The translations under genes and the position numbers were made by a program. Of a DNA stretch of 64,000 nt, positions 34,317 through 42,386 are shown piece after piece. Origin of the DNA: Fimousia sp036311565 (GTDB lineage Bacteria; Bacillota; Clostridia; Lachnospirales; Lachnospiraceae); assembly GCA_036311565.1 (NCBI GenBank), contig JAXJPR010000020.1:49303-113302 (forward strand), in the 5' to 3' direction. Every line of letters starts with the position of its first letter. Positions within the stretch are counted from its first letter, which is position 1. The notes under the pieces were generated by a model, which was given only the letters and a program-made list of their open reading frames with translations, made no database searches and was not told the DNA's origin.

Positions 34317-35531
34317 CTATTCTCCACTGATATAATCACTCATAACAGGCTGCAAATTCATTCTTTTTAAAGCATCATAAACTTCCTGAACAGAACGCCC
34401 ATCTGAAATTTCAAATTGTTCATCTCCCTTTTCCTCAATTTCTTCCACATGGCTTCCAATTCCTGTACTTACACCAGCAGATATTTTCGTCGCTGCAATA
34501 TTGACCATATGATCTCTGACTCTTTCACATTCACGGGTAGAAATTGTGATGCTAGCAAATGGCAAAAACAGACGATATGCCATTACTACCTGCAAAAGCT
34601 GTGCTTCATGAACATCCATTGGATTAATCTTATCATTATTGATAATTGGACGAAGTCTTGGACAGGAAAAAGCAATTTCTGCATGGGGATATTTTCTCTG
34701 GATTAAGTATGCATGCATGCCGGTCGCAAATGCATCTTTACGAAAATCATCCAGGCCAAGCAATGCTGCAAAACCCACACCTCTCATTCCACCTTTTAAT
34801 GCACGTTCCTGAGCATTCAGTCGGTATGGAAAAATTCTTTTATGCCCTTCCAGATGCAAGGTTTCATATTTGTCAGAATGATATGTTTCCTGAAAGACAG
34901 TAATATAATCTGCCCCACATTGATGTAGGTATGCATATTCATCAGAATTCATTGGATACACTTCAAGTCCAATGACGCGGAAATATTTGCGGGCAATTTT
35001 GCATGCTTCTCCAATGTAAGTTACATCTGACATATTTCTGCTTTCCCCTGTTAAAATCAATATTTCCTGCAGCCCTGTTCTGGCAATGGCACTCATTTCT
35101 TTTTCGATTGCTTCTGCATTTAATTTTGCACGTTTTATTTTATTATGACAGTTAAAACCGCAATAAATGCAATAATTTTCGCAATAATTAGCAATGTAAA
35201 GCGGTGTGAACATCATAACTGAATTACCAAAATATCGTCTGGTCTCTTTTTGTGCGCGCTGCGCCATTTCTTCTAAGAACGGAAGTGCTGCCGGAGAAAG
35301 AAGTGCGCCAAAGTCATTAGGAGAAAGATGCTCTTTTTGTAATGCTCTTTTAACGTCTTTGTCAGTGTATTTCTCATAATCGTATTCTTCCATTGCCTGA
35401 AGAACTTGTTTGGGTATCTCAGATTCCAGCACTTCCATTCCCGGCAAATATGACATATGATCGATCCGTTCTTTTTTTTGATCTTTCTTGATTTCACTGC
35501 TTAAAATGCTTTCATTTATATGTTCCTTCAT
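34317..35531 (-). CDS. thiH: 2-iminoacetate synthase ThiH (radical SAM)
   Basis: Radical SAM tyrosine lyase that makes dehydroglycine for the thiamin thiazole ring, with p-cresol as by-product. It is the anaerobic alternative to ThiO. The [4Fe-4S] motif CENYCIYCGF gives CxxxCxxC, followed by GESRNMSDVTYI and a C-terminal ThiH/BATS region (MAYRLFLPFASITISTRE). The 404 residues are longer than E. coli ThiH (377) because of the N terminus. AGGAGG lies before the ATG. It is fourth in the TPP-riboswitch operon. Confidence 0.93.
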   Translation of the reverse strand: MKEHINESILSSEIKKDQKKERIDHMSYLPGMEVLESEIPKQVLQAMEEYDYEKYTDKDVKRALQKEHLSPNDFGALLSPAALPFLEEMAQRAQKETRRYFGNSVMMFTPLYIANYCENYCIYCGFNCHNKIKRAKLNAEAIEKEMSAIARTGLQEILILTGESRNMSDVTYIGEACKIARKYFRVIGLEVYPMNSDEYAYLHQCGADYITVFQETYHSDKYETLHLEGHKRIFPYRLNAQERALKGGMRGVGFAALLGLDDFRKDAFATGMHAYLIQRKYPHAEIAFSCPRLRPIINNDKINPMDVHEAQLLQVVMAYRLFLPFASITISTRECERVRDHMVNIAATKISAGVSTGIGSHVEEIEEKGDEQFEISDGRSVQEVYDALKRMNLQPVMSDYISGE

Positions 35532-35543
35532 TTATATCTCCTC

Positions 35544-36314
35544 CTATTCCTGCAGAAATCCAGTCAGAGGAGAAGATGCACTGGCACCTTTTTCCATCAC
35601 CTGCCCCAGACCAGCCAGATAAGCTGCCCTGCCTGCCTCTATCGCAAGTTTAAATGCCTGTGCCATGGCTGGAATATCGTCAGATGTTGCGATTGCAGTA
35701 TTAGCCATAACAGCAGCTGCACCCATTTCCATTGCTTCACATGCCTGAGATGGTTTTCCAATTCCTGCATCTACAATAATCGGGAGATCCATTTCATCAA
35801 TTAGAATCTGGATAAATTCTTTTGTAACAAGTCCTTTATTGGATCCAATTGGTGCCCCAAGCGGCATAATGCAGGCTGCTCCAGCCTCTTTTAGTTCTCT
35901 GGCTGCGTTTAAGTCCGGATACATGTAAGGCATGACCGTAAATCCTTCTTTTACAAGAATTTGTGTTGCTTTTACTGTTTCGTAGTTATCTGGCAGAAGA
36001 TATCTGCTGTCATGGATAACTTCCAGTTTTATAAAATCAGTACCACAAATTTCTCTTGACAGACGGGCAATTCTCACTGCTTCTTCTGCATTTCTTGCAC
36101 CTGATGTATTTGGTAGCAGGACCACGTCTTCCGGAATATAATCCAGAATATTTTCCAATCCCCCTTCATTGGCTCTTCGCAAAGCCAATGTTACCATCTG
36201 AGCTCCTGCTTCTTTTACGGCTGCATCAATCAACTCTAACGAATACTTTCCTGATCCCAGAATAAATCTGGAAGCAAATTCATGATTTCCTATTTTTAAT
36301 ATATCATTTTTCAT
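35544..36314 (-). CDS. thiG: Thiazole synthase ThiG
   Basis: Condenses deoxyxylulose phosphate, dehydroglycine and ThiS-thiocarboxylate into thiazole phosphate. TIM barrel of 256 residues. The Schiff-base lysine lies in DFIKLEVIHD, and the motifs SRFILGSGKY, NTSGARNAEEAVR, PLGAPIGSNKG and VDAGIGKPSQA are all present. The ATG at 36314 with AAAGGA is preferred over the longer frame to 36338. It follows thiF in the operon. Confidence 0.96.
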   Translation of the reverse strand: MKNDILKIGNHEFASRFILGSGKYSLELIDAAVKEAGAQMVTLALRRANEGGLENILDYIPEDVVLLPNTSGARNAEEAVRIARLSREICGTDFIKLEVIHDSRYLLPDNYETVKATQILVKEGFTVMPYMYPDLNAARELKEAGAACIMPLGAPIGSNKGLVTKEFIQILIDEMDLPIIVDAGIGKPSQACEAMEMGAAAVMANTAIATSDDIPAMAQAFKLAIEAGRAAYLAGLGQVMEKGASASSPLTGFLQE

Positions 36315-36334
36315 CGCTTTTTCCTTTCTGCATT

Positions 36335-36967
36335 TCATTCTTCAAGAATAATTTCGATAATTTTATTGGCCTGATGCGCAGCCCCAATAGCAACTCTTGG
36401 GGCTGTCAGACCCATTCCCTGTTCAATTCCAGTTTTTTCGTCACCACAAAGATAAAATTGTCCCATTGCTTTTCTTGTTTTAATGTCATTACTTCTTCCA
36501 TACCCGGCTATTCCAGAAGCTCCCACTAACGGTTTTTCTGGATAAATTTCCATAACACCATTAATCAGCATTGCCTTTTCTTCCGGTACATCAAATGCTT
36601 CACAGATAATGTCATCTCCGCATAATAACATTTCCAGATTATTAACATCAATCTTTTGAAAATCCGTTTTTATTTTTAAATATGGATTAATTTCTTTCAA
36701 CTGTTCTTTTAATGCTTCTGTTTTCTTTTTTCCAATGTGCTCCAGGCGATACTGCTGTCGATGCAAATTTGCAAGATCTACAAAATCATAATCAATCAGG
36801 TGAAGATTTCCTACTCCTGTACGTGCCAGTAAAAATGCCACGTGTGATCCTAATCCTCCTAATCCTGCTATGGCAACTTTTGCTTTATCAAGCTTTTCCT
36901 GTACTGGTTTTGTATGACGAAGATTTAACACTTCCCGTATTTGTTCTTTGCTTATTTGGTTTTTCAT
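36335..36967 (-). CDS. thiF: ThiF family sulfur-carrier adenylyltransferase
   Basis: Activates the ThiS C terminus as an acyl-adenylate for thiocarboxylate formation. The Rossmann P-loop reads IAGLGGLGSHVAFLLARTG, followed by LIDYDFVDLANLHRQQY, the ATP/Mg-binding strand and RQ region of E1-like enzymes. At 210 residues it is the short clostridial type and lacks the four-Cys zinc site of E. coli ThiF. It starts 3 bases after thiS, with GGAGG near the thiS stop. Confidence 0.92.
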   Translation of the reverse strand: MKNQISKEQIREVLNLRHTKPVQEKLDKAKVAIAGLGGLGSHVAFLLARTGVGNLHLIDYDFVDLANLHRQQYRLEHIGKKKTEALKEQLKEINPYLKIKTDFQKIDVNNLEMLLCGDDIICEAFDVPEEKAMLINGVMEIYPEKPLVGASGIAGYGRSNDIKTRKAMGQFYLCGDEKTGIEQGMGLTAPRVAIGAAHQANKIIEIILEE

Positions 36968-36970
36968 TTT

Positions 36971-37165
36971 TCAGCCTCCACCTACAAAACATACAATCTC
37001 AATTTCATCATCTTGCTGCAGCATATAAGTTTCATAATTTTTCTTTGCAATAATTTTTCCATTAATCTCCACTGCGATACGATTTTTCGAATAATTTTCC
37101 TTTTTCAGAAACGAATCCAGAGATTGTGGACCATTCAAAATGACTTCTTTTCCATTCACAAACAT
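36971..37165 (-). CDS. thiS: Sulfur carrier protein ThiS
   Basis: Ubiquitin-like carrier of 64 residues that donates sulfur to the thiazole ring. It begins MFVNGKEVILN, contains KNRIAVEINGKII, and ends in the required Gly-Gly (CFVGGG). AGGAAGGAGG lies 6 bases before the ATG. It is the first gene of the operon, with the TPP riboswitch about 270 bases upstream. Confidence 0.93.
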   Translation of the reverse strand: MFVNGKEVILNGPQSLDSFLKKENYSKNRIAVEINGKIIAKKNYETYMLQQDDEIEIVCFVGGG

Positions 37166-37221
37166 GTTATTCCTCCTTCCTAAGTTAAGAGCAACAAAAA
37201 CTGTAAAAGTTCTTATCTATC

Positions 37222-37277
37222 AAAAAAGAGTTCAAAAAGTAATACACCCGTGGTGGTGCACCCCTTCATGAACTCTT
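37222..37277 (-). terminator. Second leader hairpin/terminator before thiS
   Basis: Minus strand AAGAGTTCA...TGAACTCTT closes a 56-base hairpin with a GC-rich interior (GGGGTGCACC and CGGGTGT), followed by TTTTGATAG. It lies downstream of the riboswitch terminator and before thiS. The 37278-37390 stretch between the two hairpins shows nothing else I can support. Confidence 0.7.
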
Positions 37278-37390
37278 ATTCACTCTCAACTTTACTTTAT
37301 TAAATTATTCCTGATCCTTCCATCGTCAAACAAATCATTTCATTTTAAATGCGGCATATCTTATTTATAAGAAATATTCTCTTCATAAAT

Positions 37391-37419
37391 AAAAAAGTGG
37401 AATGCCACTGGCACTCCAC
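37391..37419 (-). terminator. Riboswitch expression-platform terminator
   Basis: Minus strand GTGGAGTGCC...GGCATTCCAC, 3-base loop, then TTTTTTA. It lies 17 bases after the TPP aptamer, the expected place for an OFF switch. Confidence 0.88.
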
Positions 37420-37435
37420 GTTGCTATCCTCGTTC

Positions 37436-37518
37436 GTCCCTACGTTGGCATTATCCAAATCAGGTTTGCGGGTCGAAGTTTTCAACTTCCTCTCAGCCTA
37501 TCTATAAGCTCCCCGTAT
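37436..37518 (-). promoter_or_regulatory. TPP riboswitch (THI element)
   Basis: Minus strand GGGGAGC, CTGAGAGGA, ACCCGCAAACCTGA and TTTGGATAATGCCAACGTA-type conserved blocks appear in order and spacing of the thiamin pyrophosphate aptamer. It controls thiSFGH-tenI through the adjacent terminator. Confidence 0.96.
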
Positions 37519-37533
37519 CTGTTTACTCTATTG

Positions 37534-37562
37534 ATTATAGAAGATTCTTCCACATTTGTCAA
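37534..37562 (-). promoter_or_regulatory. Promoter of the thiazole operon
   Basis: Minus strand TTGACA (37557-37562) and TATAAT (37534-37539), both perfect consensus, with a 17-base spacer. RNA would start near 37527, just before the TPP aptamer. Confidence 0.9.
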
Positions 37563-37570
37563 TCATTAAG

Positions 37571-37600
37571 AAAAAACAGCCAGAGAATCCTCTCCGGCTG
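37571..37600 (-). terminator. Terminator after rpsO
   Basis: Minus strand CAGCCGGAGAGG and its near-complement CTCTGGCTG, then TTTTTT. Confidence 0.9.
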
Positions 37601-37614
37601 CAAAGAACAAAAAA

Positions 37615-37881
37615 TTATTTTCTTAATCCTAATCTTTCGATTAATGAACGATATCTTTCGATATCAACTTTCTTAAGGTATGCTAATAAACCTCTTCTCT
37701 GACCTACCATTTTAAGAAGACCTCTTCTTGAATGATGATCTTTTGGATGAGTTTTGAAGTGATCCTGTAAGTCATTGATTCTAGCTGTTAATAAAGCTAC
37801 CTGTACTTCTGGAGATCCTGTATCTCCTTCACTTCTTCCATATTCAGCAATGATCTGTGCTTTTTGTTCTGTTGTAATCAT
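37615..37881 (-). CDS. rpsO: 30S ribosomal protein S15
   Basis: Binds the central domain of 16S rRNA early in assembly. The 88 residues are exactly family length. Motifs are GDTGSPEVQVALLTARI and the rRNA-binding DHHSRRGLLKMVGQRRGLL. AGGAGG is 7 bases before the ATG at 37881. The longer frame to 37914 is unsupported. It has its own promoter, leader and terminator, so it is monocistronic. Confidence 0.98.
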   Translation of the reverse strand: MITTEQKAQIIAEYGRSEGDTGSPEVQVALLTARINDLQDHFKTHPKDHHSRRGLLKMVGQRRGLLAYLKKVDIERYRSLIERLGLRK

Positions 37882-37917
37882 GATTATTCCTCCTAATTCT
37901 TTTATAATCGCCATATA

Positions 37918-37968
37918 CTAGGAACCGGTTGGAGTCTCCTGATTCTTGGTACATGGTTCAACACCTAG
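37918..37968 (-). promoter_or_regulatory. Structured rpsO leader, possible S15 autoregulatory element
   Basis: Minus strand CTAGG...CCTAG closes a compact structure with GAACC...GGTTC and a GGAGACTCC hairpin inside, between the promoter and start codon. S15 binds its own leader in many bacteria, though the folds differ between groups. Confidence 0.55.
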
Positions 37969-37971
37969 ATG

Positions 37972-38000
37972 AGTATACCATATGAATTTTCATATGTAAA
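37972..38000 (-). promoter_or_regulatory. rpsO promoter with palindromic spacer
   Basis: Minus strand TTTACA (37995-38000) and TATACT (37972-37977), 17-base spacer. The spacer is largely an inverted repeat, CATATGAA-AA-TTCATATG (37979-37996), a possible operator. Confidence 0.75.
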
Positions 38001-38016
38001 CTATTTTTTTTGCTTT

Positions 38017-38817
38017 TTAAACTCCACGGCATTTGTCAGCGCAAACTTTCATCGCTTCCATCACACTAGAACGGAATCCTTTTTTCTCTAATTCCATAAC
38101 TGCAGCAATAGTAGTTCCACCTGGAGAACATACCATATCTTTTAACTCACCAGGATGTTTCTCTGTTTCCAGTACCATCTTTGCACTTCCTAATACTGCT
38201 TGTGAAGCAAAACGATATGCCTGTGCTCTTGGCATTCCTTCTGCAACTGCCGCATCAGCCATCGCTTCTATCAGCATATAAATATATGCTGGCGAACTGC
38301 CGCTAACGGCTACAACCGCATCCATTAAACGTTCTGGAACAATCTCTGTTTTCCCAAATCCGTCTAAAATATGGCACACCTCTTTTACTTCTTCTTCCGT
38401 AATAAATTCATTGCAGCATGCAGCTGTCATACCTTCACAGACCATAGCCGGTGTATTCGGCATGGTTCTAACAATTTTCATATCTTGTCCAAATAAATAT
38501 CCAATTTGCTCTAAATCAAATCCTGGTGCAATGGTAACAATGATCTGTGATTTTTTTACATCTTTGGCAATTTCTTTAATTATTTCTTTGTAAAAAATTG
38601 GTTTTACTGCCAGCACAACAATCTCAGACTCTTTGGCAACTTCTACATTGTCCAAAGTCGTATGGATACCAAACGCTTTGCTGGCTTCTTCTAATTTTCC
38701 TTCACTTCGATTTGATGCAATAATCTGCTCTGGCGTCAAAATCTGCTGTTTTACAATTCCACCAATCATGGCAGATGCCATATTGCCGCATCCAATAAAT
38801 CCTAATTTATACTTCAT
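38017..38817 (-). CDS. proC: Pyrroline-5-carboxylate reductase
   Basis: Last step of proline synthesis, reducing pyrroline-5-carboxylate with NAD(P)H. The Rossmann motif is GFIGCGNMASAMIGG at residues 5-19. The C-terminal domain has ALSGSSPAYIY-type (VSGSSPAYIYMLIEA) and MVCSPGGTTIAAV, the substrate-binding signature. The length of 266 is typical. AGGAAAGACAG precedes the ATG. It is last in a long minus-strand run that begins at 44704. Confidence 0.96.
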   Translation of the reverse strand: MKYKLGFIGCGNMASAMIGGIVKQQILTPEQIIASNRSEGKLEEASKAFGIHTTLDNVEVAKESEIVVLAVKPIFYKEIIKEIAKDVKKSQIIVTIAPGFDLEQIGYLFGQDMKIVRTMPNTPAMVCEGMTAACCNEFITEEEVKEVCHILDGFGKTEIVPERLMDAVVAVSGSSPAYIYMLIEAMADAAVAEGMPRAQAYRFASQAVLGSAKMVLETEKHPGELKDMVCSPGGTTIAAVMELEKKGFRSSVMEAMKVCADKCRGV

Positions 38818-38869
38818 CTGTCTTTCCTGCCTTTCCAGTCTGTCTATTTATCATATTTACCCGGTAACT

Positions 38870-39754
38870 CTAACGAAGTTTTTCCAACAACTGTTCAAAG
38901 TATTGGGGTAATGGAGAATCAAATTCCACATATTGCTTTGTAGTTGGATGAATAAATCCTAATACCTTTGCATGCAAACACTGCCCTTGCAATGAAAACG
39001 GGCTTTTTTTCGGTCCATACACTTCATCCCCAACTAAAGGGTGATGAATATGAGACATATGCACACGAATCTGATGGGTCCTTCCTGTCTCCAAGGAACA
39101 TTCAATATACGTGTATTGGTTTTGCAATCGTTCTAAAACTTTATAATGAGTAACCGCACGTTTCCCATTCTTATCATTTACAGCCATTTTTTTTCGATCA
39201 TTTGGATTACGTCCAACAGGTGCTTCTATACTCCCTTCATCTTCCAGAAGATTATGATGTACAATCGCATGATATTTTCTTGTAATTGAATGTACTTTCA
39301 GCTGTTCGGCAATAAAATTGTGAGCATAATCATTTTTACAAATTACCAGCAATCCGGTGGTATCTTTGTCAATCCGATGAACAATCCCAGGTCTCAATTC
39401 CCCATTAATACCTGACAGCTGACCTTTGCAATGATACAACAGCCCATTTACCAATGTTCCAGAGTAATGTCCGGGACATGGATGAACTACCATATCCTTT
39501 TGCTTATTCAAAATAATAATATCCGCGTCTTCATATATGATGTCCAATGGAACTGGCTCAGCTATAATATCCACTTCTTTGGGTTCTGGTATTTCAACTG
39601 TAATTTCATCTTCTTCAGAAAGTTTATAATTGGGCTTTACTGCCCTTTGATTTACCAGCACATTTCCATCTTTAATTAATTTTTGAAGATAAGACCGGGA
39701 ATGATCCGGATATTCTTGAGATAAGTATCGGTCTATTCTAATTCCTTGTTTCAT
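38870..39754 (-). CDS. rluD: RluD-family 23S rRNA pseudouridine synthase
   Basis: Makes pseudouridines in large-subunit rRNA. An N-terminal S4 RNA-binding domain (RIDRYLSQEYPDHSRSYLQ) precedes the catalytic domain with the invariant Asp in HRIDKDTTGLLV. The ECSLETGRTHQIRVH motif follows. The 294 residues are typical of RluD/YlyB. AAGGAG points to the ATG at 39754, which overlaps the end of lspA by 17 bases. Confidence 0.93.
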   Translation of the reverse strand: MKQGIRIDRYLSQEYPDHSRSYLQKLIKDGNVLVNQRAVKPNYKLSEEDEITVEIPEPKEVDIIAEPVPLDIIYEDADIIILNKQKDMVVHPCPGHYSGTLVNGLLYHCKGQLSGINGELRPGIVHRIDKDTTGLLVICKNDYAHNFIAEQLKVHSITRKYHAIVHHNLLEDEGSIEAPVGRNPNDRKKMAVNDKNGKRAVTHYKVLERLQNQYTYIECSLETGRTHQIRVHMSHIHHPLVGDEVYGPKKSPFSLQGQCLHAKVLGFIHPTTKQYVEFDSPLPQYFEQLLEKLR

Positions 39755-40256
39755 GGTACTCCTTATTTTCATTGCTTAAAAATTGCAATTCTTCATCCTT
39801 ATATACAAATAATACTAAAATGATCAATAATACAGCTGCAATTGTCACATAACAATCGGCAATATTAAAAATTGGAAAATCAATTGCTTTAAAATATAAA
39901 AAATCCACAACATACTGTTGACGAATACGATCGATCATATTTCCCGCTGCTCCTGCTAATAGGAGCACATCCGTTATTTTTAACGGAAGGAACCGTTTTC
40001 CATCTGGTATTTTCCCATATACATACATCATAGCTAACATGGCTATGAATGTAATTGTTAAAAGCATCACCTGTTTTCCTTGAAAGGATCCAAAAGCTGC
40101 TCCTGGATTTTCTAGATACCTCAATTCAAAAATTCCTTTTATCAAAGGAATTGCAGCCTGCCCCTTCAAATGCAAAACTGCCAAATACTTTGTATATTGA
40201 TCGAACAATAGCAAGAATACAATTGCTGCTCCTGCCTTACTATATTTCTTTACCAT
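39738..40256 (-). CDS. lspA: Lipoprotein signal peptidase
   Basis: Membrane aspartyl peptidase that cleaves prolipoprotein signal peptides after lipidation. Four hydrophobic segments are seen, with the catalytic Asp residues in GAAGNMIDRI and FNIADCYV, and the DQYTKYL and LENPGAAFG motifs near the N terminus. About 170 residues. TGGAG lies 5 bases before the ATG at 40256. The extra seven codons of the longer frame have no ribosome binding site. It is coupled to rluD by overlap. Confidence 0.95.
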   Translation of the reverse strand: MVKKYSKAGAAIVFLLLFDQYTKYLAVLHLKGQAAIPLIKGIFELRYLENPGAAFGSFQGKQVMLLTITFIAMLAMMYVYGKIPDGKRFLPLKITDVLLLAGAAGNMIDRIRQQYVVDFLYFKAIDFPIFNIADCYVTIAAVLLIILVLFVYKDEELQFLSNENKEYHETRN

Positions 40257-40292
40257 TTCTGCTCCATCTTCCAGCATCTTATTATGCCTGTT

Positions 40293-41048
40293 CTAAATAA
40301 ATCGGTGTATCAGGACTGAAAAACGTCCCTTTTTGGACTGTCCTCGCACTTGGGAAACTATCATTTTTCCCATTCCTCTTACTGAGATGATATCCCTTTC
40401 TGTCACATTCTTCCCATTAGACTCTGCCAACCTTCCGTTGATAAATACTCTTTTTCCCTGAATTAGAGCCGAACTTTCTTTTCTGGACAATGAAAATCCC
40501 AAACTGATCACTGCATCCAGACGAAAAGAGGCTAAAAAACCTTCGATTGGCTTTAATTTAGGCTTTATGTCCAGTCCCATGGTCTCTATTTTTTCTGTGC
40601 ATACCAGTGTATGTTTAATTTTCCTGATTTCTTCCTGTAAAAAATCTGCCATATGATCCATACAAAAGACATAAGCACCTACCTCATCAACTAAAAGATC
40701 ACCAATACACTCTCTTTCAATTCCCAAATTCAAAATAGCACCCAGATAGTCTCTATGGGTTAACATTTCACTAAATTTCGGTGCCAACGGTTTGATCTTA
40801 ATGCATATATATGGTGGTCTGCAAGTATATCCCAATAATTCTTCCGAACCAAAAATCAGTACTTTGCGCTCAGCATAATTATGACCGCCAAGCAGCCTTC
40901 CCTGGGCATAAGATACCTCTTTTTCTATTTCATAATAAAGACTTTGCTGGGCTAATGACAAAAACGAAGTGTGGGTATAGAGTGATTGCTGATATGATTT
41001 TTTTGCCAATTCTTTTATTCGCTTTTTTAATAATTCATCTGCTTCCAT
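40293..41048 (-). CDS. YlmH-family S4-domain RNA-binding protein
   Basis: A 251-residue protein of the YlmH family encoded near sepF in Firmicutes. The C-terminal S4 domain contains SLGFSLSRKESSALIQG and KRVFINGRLAESNGKNV. YlmH of B. subtilis has been tied to ribosome-associated quality control, recycling stalled 50S subunits. The N-terminal part holds the conserved YAERKVLIFG segment. AAAGG lies 10 bases before the ATG at 41048. The longer frame to 41087 runs through the hairpin after sepF and is unlikely. Confidence 0.9.
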   Translation of the reverse strand: MEADELLKKRIKELAKKSYQQSLYTHTSFLSLAQQSLYYEIEKEVSYAQGRLLGGHNYAERKVLIFGSEELLGYTCRPPYICIKIKPLAPKFSEMLTHRDYLGAILNLGIERECIGDLLVDEVGAYVFCMDHMADFLQEEIRKIKHTLVCTEKIETMGLDIKPKLKPIEGFLASFRLDAVISLGFSLSRKESSALIQGKRVFINGRLAESNGKNVTERDIISVRGMGKMIVSQVRGQSKKGRFSVLIHRFI

Positions 41049-41073
41049 CCAACTTATGCCTTTCATGCAAATA

Positions 41074-41106
41074 AACGAGAAAAACAAAAACTATGCTTTT
41101 CTCGTT
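41074..41106 (-). terminator. Weak hairpin after sepF
   Basis: AACGAGAAAA with complement TTTTCTCGTT, loop of 13 bases, then TATTTGC on the minus strand. It may reduce, rather than stop, transcription into ylmH. Confidence 0.5.
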
Positions 41107-41116
41107 ATTTCTTTTC

Positions 41117-41662
41117 CTATTCTGAAATTCTCGGAGAAACAATATCATCATTCATGATTTCATCTCTCAAATCGCCACTTACTTCAATATTATCTGGTGC
41201 AGCAATAAAAATATTCTTAGAAATAGCCTGTAATGTACCATCGACTGCATAGCATGCACCACCAATAAAATCAATCGTTCTCTGGGCTTCTGGATTTGGA
41301 ACGCCTTCCATGTTGATCACAATGGTCTTCCCTTCTCTAAGATAATCTGCTGCCTGTTTTGCTTCACCAAAATCTACGGGTTTAATTACTTGTACTTCCA
41401 CACCCTGGCCGTTCATAGATACCACTTTATTAGAAGTTCTGCGGTACTGCTGGCGTTTTGGTGTTTCCATTACTACTGGCTGAGGTTCTTCTTCTTCCTC
41501 TTCTTCAACTTTTCGATCTCTTCTAAAAGAAAAAATTGATTTTTTTTCTTTTTCTTCATCTTCATCTACTTCTTCATAGTCTTCATAATCTTCGTAATCA
41601 TCTTCGTAGTCGTCATCATTCAGTCTCATAATACCAAGTAATTTATCCACTTTTCCTTTCAT
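41117..41662 (-). CDS. sepF: Cell division protein SepF
   Basis: FtsZ-binding membrane-anchoring protein of the divisome, 181 residues. A short N-terminal amphipathic segment is followed by a very acidic linker (about 17-60, Asp/Glu/Tyr-rich) and the SepF domain at about 90-170, with KPVDFGEAKQAADYLREG and NPEAQRTIDFIGGACYAVDG. GGGAGG is six bases before the ATG. It follows yggS by 15 bases in the ylm-type cluster. Confidence 0.95.
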   Translation of the reverse strand: MKGKVDKLLGIMRLNDDDYEDDYEDYEDYEEVDEDEEKEKKSIFSFRRDRKVEEEEEEEPQPVVMETPKRQQYRRTSNKVVSMNGQGVEVQVIKPVDFGEAKQAADYLREGKTIVINMEGVPNPEAQRTIDFIGGACYAVDGTLQAISKNIFIAAPDNIEVSGDLRDEIMNDDIVSPRISE

Positions 41663-41677
41663 ATGGAACCTCCCTGC

Positions 41678-42370
41678 TTATATCTGATAATTTCGGGCAC
41701 CAAAGATTCCGGTACCTACCCGGACCATAGTGGCACCCTCTTCAATCGCTACTTCATAATCATTGGTCATACCCATTGATAAAATTTTCATAGTTACATT
41801 ATCGATTTTTTTCTTATCAATGTCAACAAATAATTGTTTTAACTGACGGAAATATACGCGATTATCTTCTGGATCATCTACAAATGGAGCAATTGTCATT
41901 AAACCCTGAATAGAAATATTCTGCAGTTTGGCAACTTCCCGTACCAATTTTATGACTTCATCTGTTTTTAGTCCAAATTTTGTTTCTTCTTGCGCAACAT
42001 TTACCTGAATCAGAATTGGTACTACAACTTCTTTTTTTACAGCTTCTTTACTAATCTGCTTTGCCAATTTCAGAGAATCAACCGAATGAATCAATTCTAC
42101 TTTATCAACAATGTATTTTACTTTATTGGTCTGGAGATGTCCAATCAGATGCCAGCGCACTGGTTTTTCAATTTCTTCGTATTTTGAACAAAGCTCTTGC
42201 ACTTTATTTTCTCCAAAATCCATCACTCCATACTGTTGAAGTTCTACTACATCACTTAAGGGCTTTGTTTTACTTACTGCAATAATTGTTACTTCTTCTT
42301 TTTTTCTGCCAGCCCTATGGCATGCATTTTCTACTTTTTTTGCAACAATATCATAATTTTCCTTTAACAT
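41678..42370 (-). CDS. YggS-family PLP homeostasis protein
   Basis: Pyridoxal phosphate-binding protein, 230 residues, that buffers PLP supply (YggS/PROSC/YlmE family). The PLP lysine is in IIAVSKTKP near residue 34, and FGENKVQEL, WHLIGHLQTNK, and LSMGMTNDYEVAIEEGATMV are family signatures. No independent catalysis is known. GGTG precedes the ATG. It lies between the HlyD-like gene and sepF, which is normal for the cluster. Confidence 0.93.
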   Translation of the reverse strand: MLKENYDIVAKKVENACHRAGRKKEEVTIIAVSKTKPLSDVVELQQYGVMDFGENKVQELCSKYEEIEKPVRWHLIGHLQTNKVKYIVDKVELIHSVDSLKLAKQISKEAVKKEVVVPILIQVNVAQEETKFGLKTDEVIKLVREVAKLQNISIQGLMTIAPFVDDPEDNRVYFRQLKQLFVDIDKKKIDNVTMKILSMGMTNDYEVAIEEGATMVRVGTGIFGARNYQI

Positions 42371-42386
42371 TTTTATTCACCTATCC

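Noticed and set aside
37221..37277. Possible leader peptide in the second thi hairpin, beginning ATGAAGGGGTGCACC with several Thr codons
   Set aside because: No ribosome binding site and the frame lies inside the hairpin itself; Thr codons are not expected to sense thiamin.
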